Numbered from the stretch's first letter, positions 28,891-39,769 are shown. The stretch: DNA of 64,000 nt from Raphanus sativus (GCF_000801105.2 NC_079517.1:6820001-6884000); one strand, 5' to 3'. Notes: generated by a model not told the origin, from the sequence alone. Made by a program: numbers and translations.

Positions 28891-29840
28891 TGGTAAATTT
28901 GAAAATAAGACATGCAAAGATACTATTTGAGGTTTTTTGTTTTCTTAAAATAAATCAATAACCCTAGACAAAACTTTGCATAAAATTGAGTCTCAACATC
29001 AACGTATATATCACTGAAAGGTGGTTCCAATAAATTGTCTGTAAGAACTGTAACCAAAGACAACTAATTAATGGAGTATAATATTTTTAATATCTAGGCT
29101 TATTCATTTTTTAAATATACATAGGCTTATCATCAGTGCATTTGGAAATTGGAAAGTAATCAATGTTACTTTTATCAAAGAAGAAAGTAATCAATGTTTT
29201 AAATTTTAAATATATTTCGCAGTTCAAGTACTTTCTAAAAGATTCTTATAAAAATGTTTAAACTACACGAGCATCAAAGTTTAATATAATAAAATTCATT
29301 TGGTTCTATTAGTATACGTACAAACTTTCCTAAAATAATATGGGTGTAAATATACTTAACCGAACTTTTTATCAATTTTGTTCGATACAGAAAGAAAAAT
29401 ATGCCGTTTGAATGTTATTTGGGGCAAACAAACAAGTGAACACAAGGTGGTGGGTAGGAGTAAGATACGGTTCGAAAGATAAAGACGTGTGCATGGGGGG
29501 CACGAAGACTGAATAATTTTTTGTTCTAAAGTGTACGTGGTTGTATGTTTACGTGCGTATATATTTGTGTATATATCGGTATATTTGATGTTGATTATAA
29601 TGATGATGATGATATCATTATTGGTCCTATCCACAATACGATAATATGCTTTTAGAAGTATCAAAATGATATCAAGTACCCCTACGTACATACGTGTATA
29701 TTGTTCTATTGCATTGATCGTAAGAGTTTTTAGTGGTGTTTGATCGCATCATATCTCTAGAATATTGGCCCGCAACGTCTAATCCATGTATTAGAGTAAC
29801 AAATCAGTGATTTATGTGCTCTGTTCTACTGCAGCAAGGA
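28891..29840. other. AT-rich spacer without recognised gene
   Basis: One minus-strand open frame of 111 codons (29356-29691) is low-complexity (Ile/Asn/Thr-rich) and resembles no family I know; treated as chance. A (GAT)n run lies at about 29600-29613. Confidence 0.3.
29152..29198 (+). repeat. Micro-insertion scar: 16-bp repeat around 15 nt
   Basis: GAAAGTAATCAATGTT occurs at 29152-29167 and 29183-29198; the 15 bases between end ATCAAAGAA. The A tail is impure, so this is a weaker example than the others. Confidence 0.4.
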
Positions 29841-30590
29841 ACAGGCTTTAAAGGTGGGGAATGACTGTACCGGAGGAATGTGTGCTATGCTATGTACTAC
29901 CAGTGGCGGACCTAGGATTGGTTTTTAGGTGTGTCAGTATTGGGTTTGGCCCAACTTAAAACTAAAATAAAGAGATAAAAACAGCAAATATAAGAGTTGA
30001 ACTTGGGTTACTTGATTAAAATGGTGTCAGGAGGGGAATAATCAGACCAACTGAACTATGTATCTTTCGGTTACTTGGTGCAAACATGGTACAATATATT
30101 TTTAATCTGTGTCAATGTGACACCCCTTTGACCAATGTAGGTCCGACTCTGTGTACTACTGCAGCAGAGATACACCACCATTTATTATTCGAGTGTAGCT
30201 TCTCAACAGCTGTTTGGAACTACTTTGCAAGTAAGGTTTGGGAGAATCCGCTGCAAGATATTCATTCTGTAGCTGTCTGGATTAATTTGCCTAGATCATC
30301 TGTGCATCATTAGACTTCATTTTCCATCTACTTGATATGGAAAGAGAGGAACAAGAGGATTTTCACTTCTCCATCAAACCATCACCAACCTTCCAGCCTT
30401 TTCTCATGTAGTTCTTCTTTGCCTGCACAAGACCGCATTGATTTTTAACTCTATCTCGTTTTGTACCGGGTTGTTTATGTTTGTCTTGTTGCTCTGATAA
30501 GTTGTTAAGCAACATGTAAAATTTTAAAAATTGTATGAAATATTTAATATGATGGTCAATAAAAAATGTCAATTAATTGTTAAATAATTT
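29841..30590 (+). pseudogene. 3' fragment of an L1-type LINE (ORF2 zinc-binding end), interrupted
   Basis: The two segments flanking the hAT-like insert (29841-29900 and 30152-30590) are parts of one LINE ORF2 end. The left part gives RWGM and PEECVLC; the right part gives AAEIHHHLLFECSFSTAVWNYFASKVW, the zinc-binding domain found after reverse transcriptase (zf-RVT). Then IYLIWKERNKRIF follows after a stop at 30311, a typical L1 C-terminal motif. No reverse transcriptase core is present, so the copy is 5'-truncated, and stops break the frame. It ends near TTTTAAAAATTGTATG at about 30520-30560. Confidence 0.78.
29901..30151. mobile_element. Non-autonomous hAT element with 8-bp TSD, nested in LINE
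   Basis: A 251-bp insert with termini CAGTGGCGGACCTA at the left and CAGAGTCGGACCTA (reverse complement) at the right. It is flanked by TGTACTAC at 29893-29900 and 30152-30159. An 8-bp TSD with CAG-starting inverted termini is diagnostic of the hAT superfamily. Removing the insert and one TSD restores continuity of the surrounding LINE zinc-domain sequence. No transposase coding. Confidence 0.88.
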
Positions 30591-30924
30591 TTTGTAACTT
30601 TATTTGTTAAATAATTACCCACTCATTTAGTATGTTTTTTTTTGCATTGTGTAGTTTTTTGTGCGCGCCAAAGTGTGTGTGTATATATATAAGCTATTCA
30701 GAAATTTGAACCACCTGCCCTTGGACTTGATTTATATTTTCTGCTCATTGTAGATAATGTTTGGTCATATCCGAAGAGACCTCCCACGGCTTAAACAAAA
30801 CTGAGTCAATTCAAAAAGACTTTGCAATCACTAATTTGTGTGGATTACCTATTAAAGAATAATAACGCATTTAAAAAGAGATTTAAGTCACATTGTGGTC
30901 GAGTTTCAGAGAAAATGGCTTTGG

Positions 30925-31125
30925 ACGCCCAGGACCGGTCCATACATTGTTAGATTTTTTTATGACCCTAAGCCAAAAGAGAAAAAAAATATTTTCATAC
31001 ATGTAAAAAAATAATAATATATACATATATATATTTAAATGTATAAAGGAAAGAAAAGTTTTACATCTCTGTGTACCAATCATTGGCTTTCATCCGCTGT
31101 GGGCCGGCGCCAGGGCCGCCAACAC
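30925..31125. mobile_element. Possible small TIR element with GGCC-rich ends
   Basis: GC-rich ends GGACGCCCAGGACCGGTCCA (left) and GGCGGCCCTGGCGCCGGCCC (right, reversed) resemble each other and enclose about 150 bases of A/T. A TSD could not be fixed. Low confidence. Confidence 0.3.
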
Positions 31126-31824
31126 GCTAAAAATTCCATCTACATGTTACGTGAAACTAAGTTATACTATTTATGGACATCTATACGGATATGAATCTTT
31201 ATTTACGCTCCATTTACATATGCAGAGAAAAGATGTAAGATTAGTCTCGAACATTCAATAGATTCAAGATATCCTTAAATTAATAAAAAATAAAAAGAGA
31301 TTTAACTGAAATATAAAAAATGAAAAATATATAGATCAATTAATCTTTTATTATTTAATTTTGAGTAGACTAATCCATATTTTTAACTGCTACTCGTTAG
31401 ATGTATGGCATTATTTTGATATCATGAAAAAAATACATTTTATATGTTTTAACATAAATCAATATTATTTAATTTTGGTTCTGACTTCTGACAGGAGAAG
31501 CTAATAAAAAAACAAATGTACCACTTATATATTTTTGTAAGAAAAAGTGTAAGGAGTAAAAATATCATACTATTCAGTAAGAGTACCTTCCTAAACCCTT
31601 GGAACGTTATGTTTTGAAATTATATTTTAAAATAAAAACATCAGTAATTTGGGAAACAAAACATCAAAATTAATAACTTTAAAAATTACCAAAAGGAGAA
31701 AACACAAAGGAAAAAACATCCAAAAGAACAAACATTTCCAATTAGGTTAAAGTAAGATAGCGAGAGACACTCATTGTGGGCAAAACATCGCTTAAGGTGG
31801 AAGCAAAGGAATCGCCTTTCTTCT

Positions 31825-32046
31825 TTATAAAGACCAAATACAATTGGACGGACCAACTAATTCACCCGAAAATAAAGTTGTCAAATTATAATTTGTCATG
31901 AGAACATCGGTAAATTTTGATTTTGTGGCAACCGACCAGCGTATCGGACCTTTCAGTTTGGTTTGAGAAGCTTCAAAGATAAAAAGTTTCAGCTCTAAGG
32001 GTTTTCTCATTTCATCCAGATTGTTTGCTTCACACAAGTTCCACAT
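31825..32046 (-). CDS. Unrecognised 73-codon ORF
   Basis: ATG-started frame with a balanced amino-acid composition unlike the surrounding chance frames (for example FIFEASQTKLKGPIRW and FTDVLMTNYNLTTLF). I cannot assign it to a family and it has no visible neighbours. It may be an exon remnant of a lost gene. No splice partner was found. Confidence 0.25.
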   Translation of the reverse strand: MWNLCEANNLDEMRKPLELKLFIFEASQTKLKGPIRWSVATKSKFTDVLMTNYNLTTLFSGELVGPSNCIWSL

Positions 32047-32440
32047 CTTGTATATTTAAAAATTCAATCCATCCATTCCTGTCTCAGCTGTTGTAAAAAA
32101 AAAAATTTAATCAGAAATGGTATCTTTGGTTAAAAAAAAATAAAGAAAAAAAGAACTACCAACATTTAGGATCCAAGATGACATAAAAGAAAATACCTAA
32201 AACGTTAGAGATAATCGCATAAGGGGTTTATTCGACAGATTTGGATTCCTGTTTATCTATTTGTATTGTTTTATTTTGTTATATATTCTAACTTTTTTTT
32301 TTTAATATACTCTAACTTCACACCATAAATATTCTTAGAAGTTCCCTCCATGTAGATAAACGTAGCATCATGATGTATAACAGCCACATATATTGCTCAG
32401 AACCGATATAGATCAATGTTTATGGAATTTATTCTCAATC

Positions 32441-32487
32441 AATATAACACAGAAATTCAGTTCAAAAAAAAATATAACACAGAAATT
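32441..32487 (+). repeat. Micro-insertion scar: 17-bp repeat around CAGTTC-A(n)
   Basis: AATATAACACAGAAATT occurs at 32441-32457 and 32471-32487. The 13 bases between are CAGTTC followed by seven A. It is a perfect repeat and fits a tail-only target-primed insertion. Confidence 0.65.
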
Positions 32488-33397
32488 ACCAAAACGCTGT
32501 TAGATACAATTTTGGATGATTGATTCGTTTCGTTGTGCTTCTAGCTAGAGACGTGTTAAACAATAGCATCGTGATCATAGTAAACAAACTCGCTGATTAG
32601 AGAAAGGCGACAAAAAGACAGTAAAAGAAAGAAAAACTAGAGCTTTTTTTTTTTAGAAAAACAAGAGCTTACCCAACATAAGAATCACGAAAGTGGAAAG
32701 AAACCGAAAGCTTGTATCTTGTTGTGTGCATGTTGGGTCCTTTTGTCTCGCTTTCTCTCTCTCTACGGATGCGTAGAAGATGCTTCGTATACGTAGCGTC
32801 GTTCATCAGAAATTCAGAATAAAAATATTTTTTTTTTCTTGAATAAAAACAATTAACAGTAATTAAACAAAAAAGTTTTCGATGTTGATCCCTTTCTGAG
32901 TATTTATAATATATGTATAACGTGGTAATTTTTGTAGAATATAAAAGTAATTATATATAAAAAAAGTTGCATGATCAAGAGAGGCTTTAGGACGTAGACA
33001 GAGATAGAGAGCGGGTCGCCACACATGAAGAGAAGGGAAAAGCCTAACGCTAGACATGGATGGTTTTGTCTCTATACCAAAGCAACACCACTCGATCTCA
33101 ATTCTATCACAAATTACTCACCATAAAAATATCATTTTTCGCCATATATCAAACAACTGAAAAAAATACGCATCCAGTTTTGGCAATTCCAGTTTAATGT
33201 AACTTAATTTGACGAGACGCCATTTATTAAAACCATAATACTAATTTATGAAAAATTAAGGGTTTAAAATTTTTAATAATTGGTGATGTACATCGTAATT
33301 GAAAATAACTTATGGCACCGCACGTAAATTATCCTTCCAGTTTAGTGTAACATATATATTAAGTTTCGTCTAGTGTATAATATGTTTGTACAAACAC

Positions 33398-33460
33398 GTG
33401 AGCATGAAAAAAAACATGTGAGCATGTATTTTTTTGTTTGACAAAGAATGTGAGCATGTA
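33398..33460. repeat. Three copies of GTGAGCATG separated by oligo-A and oligo-T inserts
   Basis: Copies of GTGAGCATG at 33398-33406, 33418-33426 and 33450-33458; the last two share the longer ATGTGAGCATGTA (33416-33428, 33448-33460). The spacers are an oligo-A (plus strand) and a T7-GTTTGACAAAGA segment (oligo-A on minus). It looks like two successive insertions at one site. Confidence 0.5.
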
Positions 33461-34943
33461 CTGTGAATCTTAAGACAACATTAAGCACGTTATATATTCG
33501 TAAAAAAAGTGAAGCAATCAAAAAATTTATGTGAACAAATTTCAGATTACAAAAACTATGCCAAGTAATATGTAGTCCTTACCTATCGGAAACTAACGTC
33601 AGGTTTAAATTGTATGCATACCTACGTGAAGACTAGTGAGCATCGAACAAATGTATGACTTTATATAACAAAGTTTAAGCTTAAGTGAGAAAATGGAAAT
33701 TGACGCATAGGCACTTTTCTTGTTTTTGTTTTGCATAACTGGATTTATAAGTTATTCAGAAAAGAATCAAAATTTAAATATACGCATTTTATAGTACCGT
33801 ACTTAATTTTTAATCGACGCTTTCATAGTGCGATTTACATGTTTCCTGCAGCCACATGGATCGATTCCTTAGCTAGTTGACTCTTGTTTTAGGGCATTTA
33901 AAACGATAACACTTTCAAATTGTAAATTATTATTCTTAAAATAATAGTTAATCTTCTACTAATGATATATTAATATATCACTCAAGTAAACCCTTTCTCA
34001 AAAAACAAAATTATCTTCATTCTGGTCAACAGTATTCTTGAAAATATTTAGTACTTGGATTCTTTTGACCTATACACTTCAATATATATATATATCCTTT
34101 TTGACTAGCTAGTTGCAAGTATATATTATGATATTAAAATTAGTTATATAATCAGGAGATAATTAAAATGAAATTGTAATTTCCCCTTTTCTTGAAATGC
34201 ATGAAATCCTATGTATAGAATTTAATCAGGGGTTTGTGACTTTTTAAGTTTCCTGTCGACAATGGGTTTTGTCGACACTAAATTCTACATTTAGTATTTA
34301 ATTAGGGTTTATGCTATTTTAATTATATTTTCAACAATGGGTTCGTGAATCTTTTAAGTGGGGGTCTGAAACTATAAACAAACAAGGAGGCTAGGCATAG
34401 GCTAGGATAAAATTCCGAAACAAGTGCGAGGCCAATGAATTGTGAGGTTCCAACTTTTTATTCATTTATTAATGTTTTCTAAATAGAAAAAGATATTCTA
34501 AAGAGAGAACACCTATTTGGACGGCGGTATTGTTTTTAATTATAAAAATTCAATAATTATAAAAATATATAACAGAATAACATATATAGTTTCATTATGT
34601 GATTTTATCACAATTTCTTGTTACTATGCTATTTTGCTCATCAAAATTAAATTTGAAGATTTTTTTGAGTATGCAATTTATTGATATTTTATTTGATATT
34701 TTTATAAACAAAACTGTTCTTGAAACATTTACTTTGAATATTAGTTTCTCACTTTCTCTTTCATTTTATTTTCAAATAACACTGAAACTCTGATATAATA
34801 TATGTTTTCATATAATATATGTATATTGCTGTCTTAAGACTCTTAACTACAGTTTAAAGTTTTAAACGTTATTTTTAGTGCAAATTATTTTTGTGAGTCC
34901 AACGAGTCACACGACCCGTTTCGCGGATAAAGCAGTCAAGTTC

Positions 34944-34987
34944 ACACTAATAAGTAATTTTTTTTGAAAACACTAATAAGTAATTTT
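34944..34987 (-). repeat. Micro-insertion scar: 18-bp repeat around TTTC-A(n)
   Basis: ACACTAATAAGTAATTTT at 34944-34961 and 34970-34987. The spacer on the minus strand is TTTC plus As merging with the repeat's own T run. Confidence 0.5.
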
Positions 34988-35307
34988 ACACCGAAAATTT
35001 TCAATATATACTTTTATTTTCTTAGTTCATATTCATTACTCAATACTCATATAACATATATTTTTTTGTAGGAAAACTACAAATACATCAATAGCTCCAA
35101 AGCGTGAGAAAATACAAGGTCCCGTATCTAACCATGTGTCTTGCATTGCATGTGGATACTGTAATTTATATACTTTTTGCAAGTTTCATATCATTAAAAG
35201 TTTTTCGCTTATTTTTAAATATATGACTAAAATGATTGAAAACCCATTTTCAATATTTCTCCTTATAAATGTAGATTTTGTGTAGTGTCTGAAAACCATA
35301 GAGAAAG

Positions 35308-35401
35308 ATTGGTTGCATGCACATGTTTTCATGGGATTAGTCGGTTGAGTTTCGGTCCACCGGACATCTTCGAATTATCAAAAAAAATTGGTTGCATGCA
35401 C
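35308..35401 (+). mobile_element. 5'-truncated A-tailed retroposon with 15-bp TSD
   Basis: ATTGGTTGCATGCAC at 35308-35322 and 35387-35401 brackets 64 bases. The insert contains GGGATTAGTCGGTTGAG and CCACCGGACATCTTC, the kind of GC-rich 3' segment seen in Brassicaceae SINEs, and ends TTATC plus seven A. A perfect long TSD and A tail show a retroposition event. Confidence 0.78.
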
Positions 35402-35980
35402 TTTATAATTCACAACAATGATGTAATATATTTATTTATTATTATTTTTTGTGCACATTAATATCTTTATATCATATAATAACTTCTAAACAGAAGGGAT
35501 TTTCTTTCATGATATAACTGGAGTGGATGCTATATCCTGTGGCAGAGAAACAAAGAGATGGATGAAGCAAAAATTAACATTTACGAGCACATGTTTTCTT
35601 TATCTAACTTATTATTCATTTGTAGTAGAATAGGCAAATAAAATGCAATGGTGGAAATCAAAAAGCAAAGAAGATTGGGGAGACCTTTTCTTCTTTTGGA
35701 TGGAATTTTTCCATCTTGTGTTGTCTGTTTCAGCGTAGCAAATTTGACAAATCATAGGATGCCAAGTATATATGCCAAATGAAAAATAACTTAATACGTC
35801 TAGGTTATTGTATTTGTAATACATGTTTTTTTTTTTTATCATTTGTTATACATGGTTGTGGACATATAAAATCATTCCATATAATTTTAGCAACCTATAA
35901 TGCGTTTTCTTTACCAAAACTACCTTTATAATAATGCATTTTGATAGGAAAATTAGCATAAAAACTTTGAAAATGGCATC
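35402..35980. other. AT-rich spacer
   Basis: A 76-codon minus-strand frame (35612-35842) has no recognisable motif. Nothing else seen. Confidence 0.3.
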
Positions 35981-35984
35981 TATA

Positions 35985-37140
35985 CTAACAGTTTAAACTT
36001 TGAAGTTTTTTGAGTAACACTTTAAATCTTCAAAATGATATTTCTTGTCATAAAAATCAATAAAAATTAAATAAATTAAAAAAATAAATTAAAAATCAGA
36101 TAACTAAATAAAATTAAGAAATTAAATAAAAAATAAAAATATAACAAAATTCAGAAAGTATATAACTTAAAGAAAATTGAATAAAATTTCAAAAATAAGT
36201 AAGATTAAATTAAAAATATATAAAATTAATTAAAATTCAGAAAATTAATTAAAAATTAAAGAAAATCACAAAATTGAAATGAAAAAATTCATAATAATTT
36301 TTTCAAATCACAAGATTATTTTTAAAGAAAACAAATATAATCGTTGACAATACAAATTTCAAACATATGATTGATGACGATGGCGGTTTCTCACATAACC
36401 ACTAACAGTGATGTTTTGACATATTTCTAACGATAGTTTCCTATATTATCGTTAAATGATGGTAGACATGTCAATAACTATGTTTTCGACAACCGTCATG
36501 TAAAACGTAGATATGTCAAGGTTTTTTAAAAAATGATAGATATTGTTTTAAATGATGGTTGTCAAAAAAATCGTTATGGACATATCTATCGTCATTTTTA
36601 ACAATGATGTTGGAAACTATCATTTGAGAGATGTCAAAAACGTCATTGTTATTAGTAATGTGAGAAACCACCATCGTTCTCAGTGATATGTTTGAATTTT
36701 CTTTTGTCAACGAATATATGCTTATTTTCTTTAAAAATAATCTTGTAATTTTCAAAAATACTATTGTGAATTTTTCAAAATTTTAAATTATTTTTGTGAT
36801 TTTTTTTTAAAAAAAAATCTGAGTTTTTATTAAATAATTTTTATTTTTATTTATTTTTATTTAATTTTATTTAATTTTTTGTTTTCTGATTTTTTTTTGT
36901 TTTCTGAATTTTTATTTAGTTATCTGAGTTTTATTTAATTATCTGTTTTTATTTAATTTTATTGATTTTATTAATTAAAAAATTATTTTTCGAAAAAATT
37001 GACACATCGTCACATTTACCTATACAACATGTCAGTTTTTACTTTATGGAAAAATAAGCTAAGTTAAAGGTTTTTTATGATACAAATGTCAGTTTAAAAA
37101 ATTAAAATGTTATTCGGAAAATTTCAAGATTTAAAATGTG
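35985..37140. mobile_element. Foldback element: 1.1-kb imperfect palindrome
   Basis: Two arms of roughly 500 bases are inverted copies centred near 36,525. Examples: TTTAAACTTTGAAG with CATAAAAAT (35990-36060) matches the reverse of 37030-37130; AATCAATAAAAATTAAATAA (36055) matches the reverse of 36945-36965; ATTATTTTTAAAGAAAACAA (36315) matches 36715-36740; TTTTCGACAACCGTCATGT (36483) matches 36549-36570. No coding frame. Such long arms fit a Mutator/foldback-type non-autonomous element. Exact termini and TSD were not found. Confidence 0.68.
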
Positions 37141-37168
37141 AGCATGTGCCACTCCCCATTCTGATACA

Positions 37169-37177
37169 AAGAAAAAA
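37169..37177 (+). repeat. MULE target-site duplication, left
   Basis: AAGAAAAAA, identical to 40979-40987. It is low-complexity, but both copies sit exactly at the terminal inverted repeat ends. Confidence 0.75.
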
Positions 37178-37385
37178 GAAAAAATTGCCAAAACGGAATA
37201 GAAAAACAAGTGCATTGTCCCTTTGCCATAATTTCATTTTTTGCTTGTTTTTGACTTTCATGTCCCTGATGAACTTTAAAAATTCATAACAATTATTTTA
37301 AAAGTCAGAAAAATATGAAAAAATATACAAATCGTACATGAACAAGAGACAATCATATGAAAAATAGTTTTGTTGATTAAATATA

Positions 37386-37730
37386 AGTAGATCATAATTC
37401 TATATTCTGGTCTACGGCTCGTAGACAATCTAATCTACCGTCTACGGGCTCGAAGGTAACTGGTTCTACTAATCACTTACATATCTACGGCCGTAGACGA
37501 GCAAATCCACTGTAAAATATAAATCTACGTTCGTAGAATGAACCACCTGCCATGTTAACTTAGTTCTGAACTACGGTAGATTTCATTTGAGCAAATAATC
37601 TGCCATTATAGAAGTACTCTACGAAAGTTTAACAAAGTAATCTACGAAAATGTATTTCCCTACCACAGTTGTATTACACAATCTACCCTCTTATCTATAT
37701 TCTACGGGAGTAGATGGTTCCTTCTACCGA
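37386..37730. repeat. Subterminal TCTACGG/CCGTAGA clusters of the MULE
   Basis: The heptamer TCTACGG or its inverse CCGTAGA, and variants (TCTACGA, TCTACCG), recurs more than ten times in 350 bases, in both orientations. Clustered subterminal motifs are usual transposase-binding regions of DNA transposons; assigning that role here is inference. Confidence 0.55.
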
Positions 37731-37936
37731 CGCGGAAATGTTAATTTTCCTTAAATATCTCCAAAATCTGTTAAGTGTATATTTTTGAATCTAAAACTTC
37801 CTAAATTTTAGTGATTTTCATGTTTCCTAAATTAATTTTTTAAAAAAAAATTAAAAAACGTGATCTTCTTCTTCTCACACACGTTATTGAGATTTTTTTT
37901 AGAAATCAACCAAAAATTTTGAAGCTATTGTTGAAG

Positions 37937-38097
37937 ATGCATATTTATGCTTCTTGTGAGGTGTGGAAATTCAGTCCCCTTAAAGGATGGGAATTTGCTG
38001 TTGATGAGAAGAAACGGGATAGAGTATTGGTTGTGGAGTTGACAAGTTCCTTTGAATATCTAAGGATTTTGGCTTTTGATGATTTTGGAACCAGTTA
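37937..38097 (+). pseudogene. MULE transposase (MURA-type), N-terminal fragment
   Basis: From ATG 37937 the frame reads VWKFSPLKGWEFAVDEKKRD then VVELTSSFEYLRILAFDDFG and stops at about 38096. Plant MULE transposases begin with this kind of domain (a W-x-F...WEF...D pattern). It runs directly into, but in a different frame from, the C-terminal fragment at 38076. The central DDE catalytic domain is therefore deleted. Confidence 0.6.
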
Positions 38098-38537
38098 ACG
38101 AGCATCGTTTCTTGGTTCGTGGAGATACATTTGACTGCCTGGTTGATTTGGACAGAAGAACTTGCTCATGTGGGAAATATGACCTGCTTAAAATTCCATG
38201 TAGACACGCCATCAAAGCAGGTTTAACAGTTGGCCGATCCCCATCCTCACTAACGGATGACATGTACACTACTTCCACATGGAGAACAGCTTATCAAGAA
38301 ACTATCAATCCAATAGGTGTTCCTGAGGATAGTTGGGTTGTTCCAAATGAAGTTGAAATTGCTAGTGTACTACCGCCTGAATCAAGAAGAGGAGCAGGAA
38401 GGAGAAGAAAACGCAGATACGAGACAGTTGAAGACAAGCTTCGTTCGTCCCAACGAGGTCAAGAAAAAAAGAGGCGCAGATGCAGTCGATGTGGCGAAGA
38501 GAATCATAACAGGGCTACATGTGACAGAGCTATTTAG
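38076..38537 (+). pseudogene. MULE transposase C-terminal fragment (SWIM and CCHC zinc fingers)
   Basis: A 153-codon frame. It contains a SWIM finger, CSCGKYDLLKIPCRHAIKA (CxC...CxH), preceded by FLVRGDTFDCLVDLDRRT as in MURA proteins, then YTTSTWRTAYQETI and a Lys/Arg-rich tail ending in a zinc knuckle CSRCGEENHNRATC. These are the standard last domains of MuDR-family transposases. Without the DDE core the product could bind DNA but could not transpose. It ends at TAG 38535. Confidence 0.88.
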
Positions 38538-38817
38538 CTCTGATTTTCTACTTTTTCTTATTGTTGTTGGCTACTTGATTTACTCGTTTTGTTTGCTTTT
38601 GGATTTTCTTGTTCTACTTGATTTACTCGTTTTATCATAATTACTTGATTGCTTTTTGTACTCTACTTCAAACTGCAACTACCTGCGAAGACTCTTGCAT
38701 AAAGTTGTAAAAAGAAGCTGAATAGAACGACCTATCAATTGTAAACAAGAAGCCAATAATGACCCAGCAAGAAGTTGTAAACAGAAGCTAATTATAATGA
38801 GCATCACTAGAACTAGT

Positions 38818-39575
38818 TCAGACAGTATGAGAAGTCCACATCACTGCGATGGCTCCGACAAGTACCATCGCCACTGTCGCAATCTTTAGCTTCTTTTGTA
38901 TCTCTTCTTGGACTCTAGCAATCTCCACTATTACCTTCTCATTCATCTTCTCTGTCATCTCATGTTCTACTCTAGCAATCTCCAACATCACCTTCTCATT
39001 CATCTTCTGTGTCATCTCGTGTTCAACTCTAGCAAGCCGTCGAGAAACCCTATCATGTTTCGCATCTACTTCTCGTATCTCGTCAAGCAAAGCTTCATCA
39101 ATCCATTTAAATAGATGATTCTCAGATTTTTTCTACCAGAAACGAAAACAAAAGTGGTTACATAAAGGAAAGCAAAGGAAGGACTGAAATCACATAAAGA
39201 AAAGCAAAGTAAGGACTGAATCGAGTTACATGTATTGCGGTAAGAAGCCTCCGAGCATAATGGAACCGCATGGAATTCTTGCATCGCAAATCTGAGAGGC
39301 CTCCGAGCATAATGGAACCACAACTCATGACGTTTTGCGGTAAGAAGCTGCTTACAAGCAAAGGTGTGGATCAGTCTCCCCGAATACTGAAGCTTATGCT
39401 CATAAATTGCCATAACCTGAGCAAACAGCGGATCAGCCAACACTTCTTTGTACTCTGCCTCAACGTACTTCTCCACCTCCTCAAGTATAGAAGTTCTACA
39501 AGTGTTGTTCACCTTCTCAACTTGTGTTTCGGTACCCTCTTTGAATAGGCATTTAGGCAACTGATCCACCGTCAT
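38818..39575 (-). pseudogene. MULE passenger ORF: DUF1985-like domain plus coiled coil and membrane anchor
   Basis: The first coding part starts at ATG 39575, after an AG acceptor. It reads MTVDQLPKCLFKEG, then LIHTFACKQLLTAKRHELWF and RRPLRFAMQEFHAV, the hallmark of DUF1985, common in MULE-borne genes with Ulp1-like proteases. The last exon (39132-38818, acceptor at 39133) reads KKSENHLFKWIDEALLDEI and two repeats of EIARVEHEMTEKMNEKV-type coiled coil, then a hydrophobic anchor VAMVLVGAIAVMW. The middle is scrambled by local duplications, so the frame is not continuous without an ad hoc splice. A leader exon with donor near 40,461 has no ATG. No protease domain is present. Confidence 0.6.
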
Positions 39576-39705
39576 ACCTGTGAACAATGAGACAAATACA
39601 ATATGAGTTCAAAAACATCAAAAAGAATTAAACTTTGATATCATATACAGCTAAATCATTAACACAACATAAATTGAATACCTATCAAACGCAAACTATT
39701 TAAAA

Positions 39706-39769
39706 AAAAATTAAACTTTTAAAAGGCCAGATAATGAACAATTAAAAATTAAACTTTTAAAAGGCCAGA
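39706..39769. repeat. 26-bp direct repeat inside the MULE
   Basis: A 26-base sequence ending TTTTAAAAGGCCAGA occurs at 39706-39731 and 39744-39769, separated by TAATGAACAATT. There is no A tail, so slippage is likelier than retroposition. Confidence 0.6.

Larger units (their letters stand above)
31126..35300. other. 4-kb AT-rich gene desert
   Basis: Apart from the small frame at 31825-32046 and the scars at 32441, 33398-33460 and 34944, I see only A/T-rich sequence, with no conserved protein motif in any frame. A TCTCTCTC run near 32755 and GC-containing patches at 32960-33060 look like leader-type sequence without a gene. Confidence 0.35.

Noticed and set aside
29356..29691. 111-codon minus-strand frame
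   Set aside because: Ile/Asn/Thr-rich translation of AT-rich and GAT-repeat DNA.
37386..37730. CRISPR-like or riboswitch-like array from TCTACGG repeats
   Set aside because: Repeats are 7 bases, in both orientations, unevenly spaced, in a plant genome inside a MULE; subterminal transposon motifs explain them.
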